NCBI RefSeq assembly: GCF_000739875.1
Contig: NZ_BBJR01000001.1
Location: 165,700-229,699, forward strand
Source of the DNA: Comamonas aquatica NBRC 14918
GTDB lineage: Bacteria > Pseudomonadota > Gammaproteobacteria > Burkholderiales > Burkholderiaceae_C
Direction of reading: 5' to 3'
DNA: 64,000 nucleotides
This document shows, piece after piece, positions 34,487-41,993 of the stretch (its first letter is position 1; every line of letters starts with the position of its first letter). The position numbers and the translations under genes were made by a program. The notes below the pieces were generated by a model, which was not told where the DNA came from, searched no databases, and saw only the letters and a list, made by a program, of their open reading frames with translations.

Positions 34487-35002
34487 ATGAATCAGACTTT
34501 GACACCTTCCCAATCCTCCCAGGCCGCCTTGGCCACGGCCCGCATCGCCATCGTCAGTGCCAACTGGCACAGCGACATCGTGCACCAGGCCCGCAACGCC
34601 GCCGCCGCACGGCTGCAGGCGCTGGGCGCCGCGCCCGCCCGCATCCACCAGGTGGAAGTGCCGGGCGCGTTCGAAATCCCGCTGATGGCGCAAAAGCTGG
34701 CCCAGTCCGGCCAGTTCAACGCCGTCATCGGCTGCGCCATCATCGTCAACGGCGGCATCTACCACCACGACTTCGTCTCTGCCGCCGTGGTCGAGGCGCT
34801 GATGCGCGTGCAGCTGGACACGGGCGTGCCCGTGTTCTCGGTGGCGCTGACGCCCCACAACTTCCAGCCCTCGGACGAGCTGCAAGGTTTCTTCCACGCG
34901 CACTTTGTGAAAAAGGGCGAGGAAGCGGCCAATGCCTGCGCCGAGACCCTGGCCGCCCACGCGGCCGTGGATGCGCTGCTGGGCGAAGCGGTCACGGCTT
35001 AA
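34487..35002 (+). CDS. ribH: 6,7-dimethyl-8-ribityllumazine synthase (riboswitch-controlled copy)
   Basis: Lumazine synthase joins 5-amino-6-ribitylaminouracil and dihydroxybutanone phosphate. The 171-residue product has VSANWHSDIVHQARNAAA, IHQVEVPGAFEIPLMAQKLA, GCAIIVNGGIYHHDFVSAAV, VEALMRVQLDTGVPVFSVAL and TPHNFQPSDE. The His-rich IYHHDFV replaces the usual I-x-G-x-T-x-H-x-x-Y loop, which suggests the type-2 (decameric, RibH2-like) form rather than the housekeeping icosahedral enzyme. It stands alone behind an FMN riboswitch, without ribB/ribE neighbours, consistent with a second copy; whether another ribH exists lies outside the window. An AT-rich repeat begins right after its stop. Confidence 0.92.
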   Translation: MNQTLTPSQSSQAALATARIAIVSANWHSDIVHQARNAAAARLQALGAAPARIHQVEVPGAFEIPLMAQKLAQSGQFNAVIGCAIIVNGGIYHHDFVSAAVVEALMRVQLDTGVPVFSVALTPHNFQPSDELQGFFHAHFVKKGEEAANACAETLAAHAAVDALLGEAVTA

Positions 35003-35068
35003 AGTCTTTTCAGCATTTTCTGGCTCTGGCGCTCATGGGGATTGCGCTGACAGCTATCAAAACTATGG
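35003..35068. repeat. Dispersed AT-rich repeat, copy abutting the ribH stop
   Basis: CTGGCGCTCATGGGGATTGC then GCTGACAGCTATCAAAAC follows the ribH TAA directly. It shares GCGCTGACAGCT...AAAA with the patch inside the second acyl-CoA dehydrogenase gene. Confidence 0.5.
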
Positions 35069-35440
35069 ATGGCACCCGCCCTGCGTGGCACGGCGTGCCG
35101 TGCAGGGCAAGGGCCAGAAACTCGCCCTGGCGGGCTGGGCACGGGAGGGTCTGCGAGCAAGCCCGTGCGCCGCACGCTGGCGTGGGGCGGTGTTCACCGT
35201 GCCTGGCGGGGTGAACACAGGCCCACGCAGCGCATCGGCCCAAGGCGGCCGGGCACCACCAGCGGCCCTGCAGCATCGCCAGGTTCCCACCGCAACGGCA
35301 AGTGGCAGGCTGGCCCCGCGGCGCGCACAGCGCTGGCGCGTGCAGGCAATCGGGGGAACGGCTGTGCACCGCATGGCGCGCTGAAAAGTGTTTTGCAGAT
35401 GTGCTCCGCACACCGCCCTCGCACCGGATCTGGAATTGCA

Positions 35441-35495
35441 GCCCAAAAGACAGCCAACGCACGCCCAATAAGCGTTGACTGCTATGAAAAATCAA
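35441..35495. repeat. Dispersed AT-rich repeat, intergenic copy
   Basis: CCAACGCACGCCCAATAAGC then GTTGACTGCTATGAAAAATC aligns with the patch at 43690-43740 (ACGCCC, GCG, TGAC, GCT and AAAA at similar spacing). Confidence 0.5.
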
Positions 35496-35528
35496 AGCCT
35501 GTTGCCACCCAGCCTGCAACAGGCTTTT
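35494..35528. terminator. Bidirectional terminator
   Basis: AAAGCCTGTTGC and GCAACAGGCTTT are perfect 12-bp complements around a 10-base loop, with T-rich ends on both strands. It could serve the small membrane-protein gene on the minus strand or late ribH read-through. Confidence 0.78.
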
Positions 35529-35588
35529 CTGTGCGTCTGCCGCGCGTGGGCGGCAGACCACCACGGACCGCGCCCACCCAAGGCGGCT

Positions 35589-35954
35589 TCAGCGGTTCTG
35601 CCTGCCACGGCACATTTTTCGCAGTGGACGGCCGATGCGGTAGAGCACGTAGAGCACCCCCAGACTGATCACCACCCAGGGCAGGAACTGGGACACGGAG
35701 ACAAACTTCCAGAGGGGCCCCTCGCCCACATAGTCAGGGCTGCTGCGCAGGGACAGGTGCAGCACCAGCGAGGCGGCGGCGCCGCCGCCGATGGCCGCGA
35801 GCATCGCCTTTTCGGCCCACGGCCGGAGCGCGTAGTGCAGTGCGACCACGGCAAACAGCAGGTAGCAAGCCAGAGACAGCCAGGCCAGGGCGTCAAAGGC
35901 GACGGAGTGCACAGGTGCCAGGGCATGCGCCCAGGCTTGGAAGGAAGTGAGCAT
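35589..35954 (-). CDS. Small hypothetical membrane protein (121 aa)
   Basis: I do not recognise the family. The product has three hydrophobic segments: FDALAWLSLACYLLFAVVAL, AAIGGGAAASLVLHLSL and FLPWVVISLGVLYVLYRIG, with a conserved-looking SSPDYVGEGPLWKFVSVSQF loop that might face the periplasm, and a basic tail RPLRKMCRGRQNR. I start at the ATG at 35954 because the upstream in-frame codons include ATA and TTA, unlike the gene. An alternative ATG is at 36014. A bidirectional terminator lies 60 bases beyond the stop. Confidence 0.6.
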   Translation of the reverse strand: MLTSFQAWAHALAPVHSVAFDALAWLSLACYLLFAVVALHYALRPWAEKAMLAAIGGGAAASLVLHLSLRSSPDYVGEGPLWKFVSVSQFLPWVVISLGVLYVLYRIGRPLRKMCRGRQNR

Positions 35955-36084
35955 GGCATCCACCGGGGCTAAAGGTATGGCGGCATCGCGGCATGGGGGT
36001 GGGGTGTCAGCCATCCCTGCTCGCCGCGGGAACGAGCCGGGAATCGTCGGTGCCCCGCAGCCGCTTGAACATCCAAGAGAAATA

Positions 36085-36124
36085 AGGCACTCACGCAGGC
36101 CCAGCCTGCGCCAGCTGCTATCCC
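36085..36124. repeat. Dispersed repeat-like patch at the SRAP gene 3' end
   Basis: CACTCACGCAGGCCCAGCCT then GCGCCAGCTGCTATCCCCAT touches the 3' end of the SRAP gene. Its reverse complement resembles the patch at 16449-16496. Confidence 0.38.
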
Positions 36125-36126
36125 CA

Positions 36127-36897
36127 TCAATCAAACAGACCCTTGGGCTTTTTGTCTTTCTTGTGCTCCACCGGGTTGGCCAGCAGCCAGTTCGCCGGGT
36201 ACGCCCGCATGAACTCGCGCGCCTTGTCCTGGCGTGTGGTCAGCCAGGCGTCGTAGGTGCCCTCGCCCAGGATGGCCGGCATGCGGCGTTCCGCCCCCTG
36301 CGGGCCATAGCGGCGCATCAGCGCATGGCTGTTGGCGTTGAGGGTCAGCACGGCATAGCTCAGCAGCTCGGCCCCGGTGTCCGGGTCGGTCCATTGGCTC
36401 CACACGCCCGCCACGCCCATGGGCTGGCCGTCCACGCGGGCGATGCGCGTGGGAATGGCCTTGCCGGTGCGCACATCGTCCACATAGAAGGCCTGCATGG
36501 GGATGATGCAGCGCTGGCCGGCCAGCCAGGCATCGCGGAAGGCCTGGGTGGTGCTCACGGTTTCATTCAGCGCCACCAGCAGCTTGGGCGCGCGCAGCTT
36601 GGCGTCCTTCTCGGACTTGACCCAGCTGGGCACCAGGCCCCACTGGGCAGACACCCATTCGCGCGCGACCTGGGGGGCGGCTTTTTTGGCCGGCTCTGCC
36701 ACGGAGGTGCCCTCGGGGGCTGCAGCGGCGGGATCGGCCGGCTCCACGGATTCTGCCACCGGCAGCAGCTGGCCACGGATGAAGCCGGACATGCGCCGGG
36801 CGCGCATCTGGCGCTCGGCGGGCAGTTCGGCGGGGGAAACTTTGAAAAAGTCGGTCCACAGCGCAAGCGTGGCGAGGTTTTCGTATTGGGTCGTCAT
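36127..36897 (-). CDS. SRAP (YedK/HMCES) family protein lacking the catalytic residues
   Basis: The 256-residue product aligns with SOS response-associated peptidases, which shield abasic sites by a DNA-protein crosslink through Cys2. Family blocks are visible: WGLVPSWVK (86-94), ETVSTTQAFRDAW (112-124), RCIIPMQAFYVD (129-140), VAGVWSQW (162-169) and RRMPAIL (204-210). However it begins MTTQYENLATLALWTDFF, not MCGR, and the residues corresponding to E. coli N75, E105 and H160 read as V108, V139 and E203 by my alignment. A Pro/Ala/Glu insert fills residues 48-76. It may have lost crosslinking and taken another role, perhaps DNA binding. An upstream start supplying a Cys2 was not seen. Confidence 0.82.
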   Translation of the reverse strand: MTTQYENLATLALWTDFFKVSPAELPAERQMRARRMSGFIRGQLLPVAESVEPADPAAAAPEGTSVAEPAKKAAPQVAREWVSAQWGLVPSWVKSEKDAKLRAPKLLVALNETVSTTQAFRDAWLAGQRCIIPMQAFYVDDVRTGKAIPTRIARVDGQPMGVAGVWSQWTDPDTGAELLSYAVLTLNANSHALMRRYGPQGAERRMPAILGEGTYDAWLTTRQDKAREFMRAYPANWLLANPVEHKKDKKPKGLFD

Positions 36898-37154
36898 AGC
36901 CGGCTATCGTACGCTGCGCCCGTGCCGCGCGGACCCGGCCGGGCGAGTCCCCTTGCGCCACCCCTGGACGGCCACCCACCACGCCGGCAGGCCCTGGGCT
37001 CACCGACAATCGCGCTGTGCGCCCGTGGCGCCAGCGACCTGACAGGCCCGACAGCGCGGCTGTCACCCCGGTGTCGTGCCCGTGTCGCCCTGCTGGCGTG
37101 GCGCTGTGCCTGGCGGGCCGGCATGCTCACAGGACGTGATGAAAAGGAATCCCC

Positions 37155-37646
37155 ATGCAGGTACAGAAACTTAGGCTGCAACGCGGCTGGTCCCAACAAC
37201 AGCTGGCCGAACTCAGCGGCCTGAGCGTGCGCACCATCCAGCGCATCGAGAACGGCAGCGCGGCCAGCACGGAATCCTTGAAGTCACTGGCGTCGGTCTT
37301 CGAGATCGACTTTTCCACCCTGTCCAGTGAGCCCGCCATGCCCGACACCCCGACCTCGTCCCCCAGCCACACACCCAGTGCCAGCCAGCAGGAACAGCTG
37401 GCCTTGCTGGAGGTGCGCAAGCTCAAGGGCTTTTACCTCCATCTGGCGCAGTACGTGGTGGTGATCGCGGCGCTGTGCGCCATCAACCTGCTGACGACGC
37501 CGCACCGGCTGTGGTTCTACTGGCCCGCCCTGGGCTGGGGCATCGGCATCCTGGCGCATGCCGCTGCCATTTTTGGCTGGCTGCCGTTTCTGGGGGTGGG
37601 CTGGGAAAAGCGGCAGGTGGAAAAGCGCCTGGGTCGCCCGCTCTGA
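37155..37646 (+). CDS. XRE-family regulator fused to a 2TM membrane domain
   Basis: The 163-residue product has an N-terminal helix-turn-helix (about 1-60) with LRLQRGWSQQQLAELSGLSV then RTIQRIENG, a Ser/Thr/Pro linker (65-82), and a C-terminal 2TM domain with VRKLKGFYLHLAQYVVVIAA and GWGIGILAHAAAIFGWLPFL around a short loop, ending EKRQVEKRLGRPL. Membrane-tethered XRE regulators of this shape exist in many Proteobacteria, but their signals are unknown. AAAGGA precedes the ATG. The upstream 257 bases show no gene. Confidence 0.85.
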   Translation: MQVQKLRLQRGWSQQQLAELSGLSVRTIQRIENGSAASTESLKSLASVFEIDFSTLSSEPAMPDTPTSSPSHTPSASQQEQLALLEVRKLKGFYLHLAQYVVVIAALCAINLLTTPHRLWFYWPALGWGIGILAHAAAIFGWLPFLGVGWEKRQVEKRLGRPL

Positions 37647-37765
37647 ATGCGCCCCCAGGCGATGGCCCGCATACCCAAGGGCTAGGCCCAGGACAGTGCC
37701 AGGCCGATAAGCTGGCAGCCTGACCACCCCCGTCGCCGCACGCGGCGCCTTCCGGAGTTTCTGGC

Positions 37766-38095
37766 ATGCACATCAGCGCCATCCCCTTTGGCACGACCGA
37801 CTGGTCGCGCATCCCGCCGACCGAACACCCGGGCGAGCACGGCACCGCCTACTGGCGCACCCAGCAGTTTGGCGACCTGCGCGTGCGCATGGTCGAGTAC
37901 ACGCCCGGCTATGTGGCCGACCACTGGTGCGTCAAGGGCCACATCCTGCTGTGCCTGGAGGGCGAGCTGCACACCGAGCTGGAGGATGGCCGCCGCTTCA
38001 CGCTGACGCCTGGCACCAGCTACCAGGTGGCCGACCATGCGGAACCGCACCGCTCGTCCACCACCACCGGGGCCAAGCTGTTCATCGTGGATTGA
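37766..38095 (+). CDS. Small cupin-fold protein (DHCW-motif type)
   Basis: The 109-residue single-domain cupin has GDLRVRMVEYTPGYVADHWC, KGHILLCLEGELHTELEDGR and TPGTSYQVADHAEPHRS, the two cupin motifs with His and Glu residues that could bind a metal. It resembles the small conserved DHCW-motif cupin proteins found widely in bacteria. No enzymatic role is known to me. GGAG lies eight bases ahead of the ATG. It stands alone, convergent with the RNA methyltransferase gene. Confidence 0.78.
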   Translation: MHISAIPFGTTDWSRIPPTEHPGEHGTAYWRTQQFGDLRVRMVEYTPGYVADHWCVKGHILLCLEGELHTELEDGRRFTLTPGTSYQVADHAEPHRSSTTTGAKLFIVD

Positions 38096-38189
38096 GGCAA
38101 CCGGGGCGCCAGGCCCGGGCGGCCGGCGCGGGCACGACGATCGAGCCCAGCGCCTGCGGGACCGTGCCGGGGCCTGGCCCTGCGCGGAT

Positions 38190-39461
38190 TTACTTGCGTT
38201 CCCAGACGGCGGCGAAGAAACCGTCGGTCTGGTGGCTGTGCGGCCACAGGCGCACATAGCGGGTGCCGCTCTCGCCGCCGGCACACAGGCTGGCGGCGTG
38301 TTCCACCTTCAGCTGCTCCAGGGTCTGGCCCGCATCCAGCGGCACGAAGTCGGGGTGCGCCTGCTGGAAGGCTTCGGCAATCCGTTCGTTCTCTTCGGGC
38401 AGCACCGAGCAGGTGGCATAGACCAGACGGCCGCCCGACTTCACCATGCGCGCGGCGCTGCTCAGGATGGACTGCTGCTTTTCGGTCAGCTCGTGCACGG
38501 CCTGCTCGTCCTGGCGCCACTTCAGATCGGGGTTGCGGCGCAGCGTGCCCAGGCCCGAGCAGGGCGCATCCACCAGCACGCGGTCGATCTTGCCGGCCAG
38601 GCGCTTGACGCGCTCGTCGCGCTCGTGCGCCAGGGCGGCGGGGTGCACGTTGGACAGGCCGCTGCGCGCTAGGCGCGGCTTGAGCGCCTCCAGGCGGTGG
38701 GCGGACACGTCGAAGGCGTACAGGCGCCCGGTGTTGCGCATCTGCGCGCCGATCGCCAGGGTCTTGCCACCGGCACCGGCGCAGAAGTCCACCACCATCT
38801 CGCCACGCTTGGCGTCCAGCAGCAGGGCCAGCAGTTGCGAGCCTTCGTCCTGCACTTCCAGACGGCCTTCCTTGAAGGCGTCCAGCTTGGTCAGCGCGGG
38901 CTTGTCTTCGACGCGCAGGCCCCAGGGCGAGTACGGCGTGGCGACGGCCTGGATGCCGGCGGCCGCCAGCTCCTTTTGCACGGCTTCGCGCTTGGCATGC
39001 AGGGCGTTGACGCGCAGGTCCAGCGGCGCGGGCTCCAGCATGCTGGCGGCCAGGGCCTCGAACTGGTCGCCCACCTGGGCCTGCAGGGCATCGGCCATCC
39101 ACTGCGGCAGGTTGTGGCGGTGCTGGGGCAGCAGCTCTTCGGGCCGGACGGCGTCGCACTGGTCCAGCCACTTGGCTTCCTGCTCGCTCAGCGCGGCCTT
39201 GAGGAAATTGCGCGGGGCGTGGAAGCCCAAAATGGCGAGGCGGCGCTCCTTGGGGCCGCTGCCCGAACGGGCCAGCGATTCAAACAAGGTCTTCTTGCGC
39301 AGCACGGTGTACGCGGTTTCGGCCAGGGTGGCGCGCTCGCGCGGCCCCAGGTTGCGGTGGTCGCGGAAATAGCGGGACACCACGGCGTCGGCAGGGTGTT
39401 GGAATTGGAGGGTCAGCTTGACCAGTTCGGCGCAAGCGTCGAGGAGGGCTTTGGGATGCAT
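38190..39461 (-). CDS. RsmB/NOP family RNA (cytosine-5) methyltransferase
   Basis: The 423-residue SAM-dependent enzyme carries an N-terminal NusB-like/PUA-like region, then SQLLALLLDAKRGEMVVDFC, AGAGGKTLAIG (SAM motif I), YAFDVSAHRLEALKPRL, the PC motif VLVDAPCSGLGTLRRNPDLK and the catalytic TC motif YATCSVLPEEN. Both catalytic cysteines are present. It may be the rRNA methyltransferase RsmB or a paralogue; the divergent N-terminus and lack of neighbouring fmt/sun genes leave the target open. The frame starts at the first family-like Met, MHPKALLDACAELVK. Confidence 0.9.
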   Translation of the reverse strand: MHPKALLDACAELVKLTLQFQHPADAVVSRYFRDHRNLGPRERATLAETAYTVLRKKTLFESLARSGSGPKERRLAILGFHAPRNFLKAALSEQEAKWLDQCDAVRPEELLPQHRHNLPQWMADALQAQVGDQFEALAASMLEPAPLDLRVNALHAKREAVQKELAAAGIQAVATPYSPWGLRVEDKPALTKLDAFKEGRLEVQDEGSQLLALLLDAKRGEMVVDFCAGAGGKTLAIGAQMRNTGRLYAFDVSAHRLEALKPRLARSGLSNVHPAALAHERDERVKRLAGKIDRVLVDAPCSGLGTLRRNPDLKWRQDEQAVHELTEKQQSILSSAARMVKSGGRLVYATCSVLPEENERIAEAFQQAHPDFVPLDAGQTLEQLKVEHAASLCAGGESGTRYVRLWPHSHQTDGFFAAVWERK

Positions 39462-39558
39462 AGCCCGTATTGTCCCATTGCCACCAAATCCCGGTGCTGC
39501 GCTGGCTGCTGCGGCGTGGCACCATCCGGGCTGGCGTGGCTGGGCGCCCAGGGGCTTA

Positions 39559-39618
39559 AGGCCTTTTAGGCCTGCAGCCCAATACCCACCTGCGCTGACA
39601 GCTCCACTTTTGATACTG
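39559..39618. repeat. Dispersed AT-rich repeat, copy ahead of the DUF1653 gene
   Basis: TTAAGGCCTTTTAGGCCTGC and then TGCGCTGACAGCTCCACTTT lie just before the ATG at 39623. AAGGCCTTTTAGGCCT is itself an inverted repeat; GCGCTGACAGCTC matches the patch at 43719. Confidence 0.48.
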
Positions 39619-39622
39619 CTCC

Positions 39623-39922
39623 ATGGCTTCCGAACACCTGCCCCCGCTGATCACCACCCCGCCCGGCCTGTACCGCCACTACAAGGGCATGCTGTACGAG
39701 GTGATCGACACCGTGCGCCACAGCGAGACGCTGGAGCCGCTGACGCTGTACCGCGCCCTGTACGGCGAGCGCGGCCTGTGGGTGCGCCCGGCGGCCATGT
39801 TCCAGGAGACCGTGGTGATCGACGGCGTGGCCCAGCCGCGCTTCACCCGGCTGCCGCCCGCCGGGGCTGGCACTGACACGGACCTGACGCACAGCCCCAC
39901 CACCCCCATGCCGGCGGCATGA
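39623..39922 (+). CDS. DUF1653 domain protein
   Basis: The 99-residue protein has GLYRHYKGMLYEVIDTVRHS, ETLEPLTLYRALYGERGLWV then RPAAMFQETV, a typical DUF1653 domain of small SH3-like beta folds. Function unknown. The C-terminal 25 residues are Thr/Pro-rich. No good ribosome-binding site precedes the ATG, which is placed directly behind an AT-rich repeat. The PaiB-like gene follows 25 bases later and is probably co-transcribed. Confidence 0.85.
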   Translation: MASEHLPPLITTPPGLYRHYKGMLYEVIDTVRHSETLEPLTLYRALYGERGLWVRPAAMFQETVVIDGVAQPRFTRLPPAGAGTDTDLTHSPTTPMPAA

Positions 39923-39947
39923 TGGGCGTTTTGCTTGCGCGCCTGCC

Positions 39948-40586
39948 ATGTACCTGCCTGCCCATTTCGCGGCCAGCACCGCCGATGCTTACGACCTGAT
40001 TCGCCAACACCCCCTGGGTGCGCTGGTACACCAGCATGCCGGGGGTCTGGACGCCAACCATCTGCCGTGGGAACTGGAAACCCCGGAGGCTGCGCCTGCA
40101 CGCCTGATCGGCCATGTGGCGCGCGCCAACCCGCTGCTGGAGCAACTGCACGATGGTGTTGACGTGCTTGTCATTTTTCAGGCGGAGCAGGCGTACATCT
40201 CGCCGAACTGGTATCCCAGCAAGCACGCGACGCACCAGCAGGTGCCCACCTGGAATTACCGCGTGGTGCATGTGCATGGCCGCCTGCAGTTGCACGACGA
40301 CCGGAAATGGGTGCTGGGCGCCGTGGGCAAGCTGACCCGCACGCACGAGGCGCGCACACAAGGCGTTGTGCCCCACGCGGCAGGCGCCTGGAAAATCAAG
40401 GATGCCCCGCCCGACTACCTGGAAAGGCAGCTCGCGCACATCGTCGGCATTGAAATCGCCATCACATGCCTGCAAGCCAAGTTCAAGCTCAGCCAGAACC
40501 GCAGTGCCGAAGACCGGCATGCGGCAGCCACATCGGTCGCCGCCGCAGGCCACCCTGCGCTGGGAGCGGCCATGCAGGGCGATTGA
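39948..40586 (+). CDS. FMN-binding PaiB-like protein
   Basis: The 212-residue product belongs to the PaiB/FMN-binding negative transcriptional regulator family (split-barrel fold). It begins MYLPAHFAASTADAYDLIRQ and shows GALVHQHAGGLDANHLPWEL, LIGHVARANPLLEQL, QAYISPNWYPSKHATHQQVP and TWNYRVVHVHGRLQLHDD, the regions that bind FMN or heme in relatives. The Bacillus homologue represses protease and sporulation genes, but here an oxidoreductase-like role is equally possible. The stop abuts the end of purN with no space, so the two genes converge tail to tail. Confidence 0.87.
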   Translation: MYLPAHFAASTADAYDLIRQHPLGALVHQHAGGLDANHLPWELETPEAAPARLIGHVARANPLLEQLHDGVDVLVIFQAEQAYISPNWYPSKHATHQQVPTWNYRVVHVHGRLQLHDDRKWVLGAVGKLTRTHEARTQGVVPHAAGAWKIKDAPPDYLERQLAHIVGIEIAITCLQAKFKLSQNRSAEDRHAAATSVAAAGHPALGAAMQGD

Positions 40587-41168
40587 TCAGCGTTGTTGCA
40601 GCAAGGCGGCCACGGCGCGGGGGTAGATGATGTGCTCCTGCGTGAGCACGCGCGCGGCCAGGGTCTCGGCCGTGTCGTCGGGCAGCACGGGCACCACGGC
40701 CTGGTCCAGGATGGGGCCCACGTCCAGCTCGGCCGTCACGCCATGCACGGTGCAGCCCGCAAACTTGCAGCCGGCATCGATGGCCCGCTGGTGGGTGTGC
40801 AAGCCGGTGAAGGCCGGCAGCAGCGAGGGATGGATGTTGACCATGCGGCCGGCGAAATGCTGCACGAAGCCGGGCGTCAGGATGCGCATGAAGCCGGCCA
40901 ACACCACCACGGCGGGCTGGTAGGGGTCGATGCGCTGAGCCAGTGCGGTGTCGAAGTCCTCGCGGCTGGCAAACTCCCGGTGATCCAGCACCTCGGTGGC
41001 AATCCCCTGTTCCCGGGCAAAGACCAGGCCCTTCGCGTCGGCCTTGTTGCTGACCACGGCGGCCACGCGGGCGCCATAACGGCGTTCCCAATCCTGCTGC
41101 TTGGCCGCCTTCACAATGGCAGCCATATTGGACCCGCCGCCCGAGATCAAAATCACGATGTTTTTCAT
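40587..41168 (-). CDS. purN: Phosphoribosylglycinamide formyltransferase PurN
   Basis: PurN transfers a formyl group from 10-formyl-THF to GAR in purine synthesis. The 193-residue product begins [20 protein letters not shown], then [39 protein letters not shown], the catalytic [20 protein letters not shown] and [20 protein letters not shown] (Asp at the formyl site). The frame stays open far upstream across the antisense of the dehydrogenase genes, but only this start fits. It is divergent from the YceH gene by 21 bases, so their promoters overlap. Confidence 0.96.
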   Translation of the reverse strand: MKNIVILISGGGSNMAAIVKAAKQQDWERRYGARVAAVVSNKADAKGLVFAREQGIATEVLDHREFASREDFDTALAQRIDPYQPAVVVLAGFMRILTPGFVQHFAGRMVNIHPSLLPAFTGLHTHQRAIDAGCKFAGCTVHGVTAELDVGPILDQAVVPVLPDDTAETLAARVLTQEHIIYPRAVAALLQQR

Positions 41169-41189
41169 TGCGCCGCAATTATCCCAGCC

Positions 41190-41867
41190 ATGACCTTCGA
41201 CCATCAGAACCTGCCCCTGTCCCCGACTGAAGCGCGTGTGCTTGCCACCTTGATGGAAAAGGCCCGCACCGTTCCGGACAGCTATCCGCTGACCCTCAAC
41301 AGCCTGGCCAGCGGCTGCAACCAGAAAACCAGCCGCGAGCCGGTGATGCAGCTCAGCGACGCCGAAATCCTGGCCACGCTGGACGCGCTGCGCGACCGCC
41401 ACCTGGTGATTGAGGTCAGCGGCCAGCGCGCCATGCGCTGGGAGCACAACTTCGAGCGTGTGCTGGGTGTGCCCAGCCAGGCCAGCGCCCTGCTGGGCCT
41501 GCTGATGCTGCGCGGCCCGCAGACCGCGGCCGAGCTGCGCACCAATGCCGAGCGCTGGCACCGCTTTGCCGACACCGGCTCGGTCGAGGCCTTCCTGGAA
41601 GAGCTGCAGGACCGCAGCGCGGACAAGGGCGGGGCCCTGGTACAGCTGCTGCCCAAGGCCCCGGGCGCGCGCGAGGCGCGCTGGGCCCACCTGCTGTGCG
41701 GCGCACCCGTGCTGCCCCTGCCCTCCGCCAGTGCAAGTGGCAGTGGCAGCAGCGCCACAGCGCTTACCGGCGCCGAGGCGCAGCGCCTGGAAGCGCTGGA
41801 AGCCCGCGTCGCCGCCCTGGAAGCCCAGGTGCAACGCCTGTGCGCAGCATTGGGCGATTCCGTTTAG
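41190..41867 (+). CDS. YceH/DUF480 family protein
   Basis: The 225-residue protein has two winged-helix-like repeats: [20 protein letters not shown] with [20 protein letters not shown] and [11 protein letters not shown], then [20 protein letters not shown]. It ends in a Ser/Ala linker and a short coiled coil ([20 protein letters not shown]), similar to relatives. YceH proteins are widespread; function is not established. The start is the ATG at 41190, 21 bases from purN. Confidence 0.9.
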   Translation: MTFDHQNLPLSPTEARVLATLMEKARTVPDSYPLTLNSLASGCNQKTSREPVMQLSDAEILATLDALRDRHLVIEVSGQRAMRWEHNFERVLGVPSQASALLGLLMLRGPQTAAELRTNAERWHRFADTGSVEAFLEELQDRSADKGGALVQLLPKAPGAREARWAHLLCGAPVLPLPSASASGSGSSATALTGAEAQRLEALEARVAALEAQVQRLCAALGDSV

Positions 41868-41993
41868 CGGAACACAGACACCGACGCGACAACTTTGCGC
41901 GTTCCCCCTGTTGCCGGGGCCCGGTGGTCGCAGGCAAGCTCTTTGGTGAACGGCGGGCCCTGGTCCCGCCTGGCTTACCAAGGAGACCGCCAC

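Larger units (their letters stand above)
35003..35588. other. Gene-free region after ribH
   Basis: This is a 586-base stretch without a credible gene. The open frames in it have atypical codon use and unrecognisable products. It contains two copies of the dispersed AT-rich repeat (35003-35068 and 35441-35495), an inverted repeat GTGTTCACC / GGTGAACAC at 35190-35218, and the terminator at 35494-35528. Confidence 0.6.

Noticed and set aside
35010..35668. Open frames of 150-200 codons on both strands after ribH
   Set aside because: Codon use is atypical, products are Cys/Arg/Pro-rich without domains, and they run through a terminator and repeat copies.
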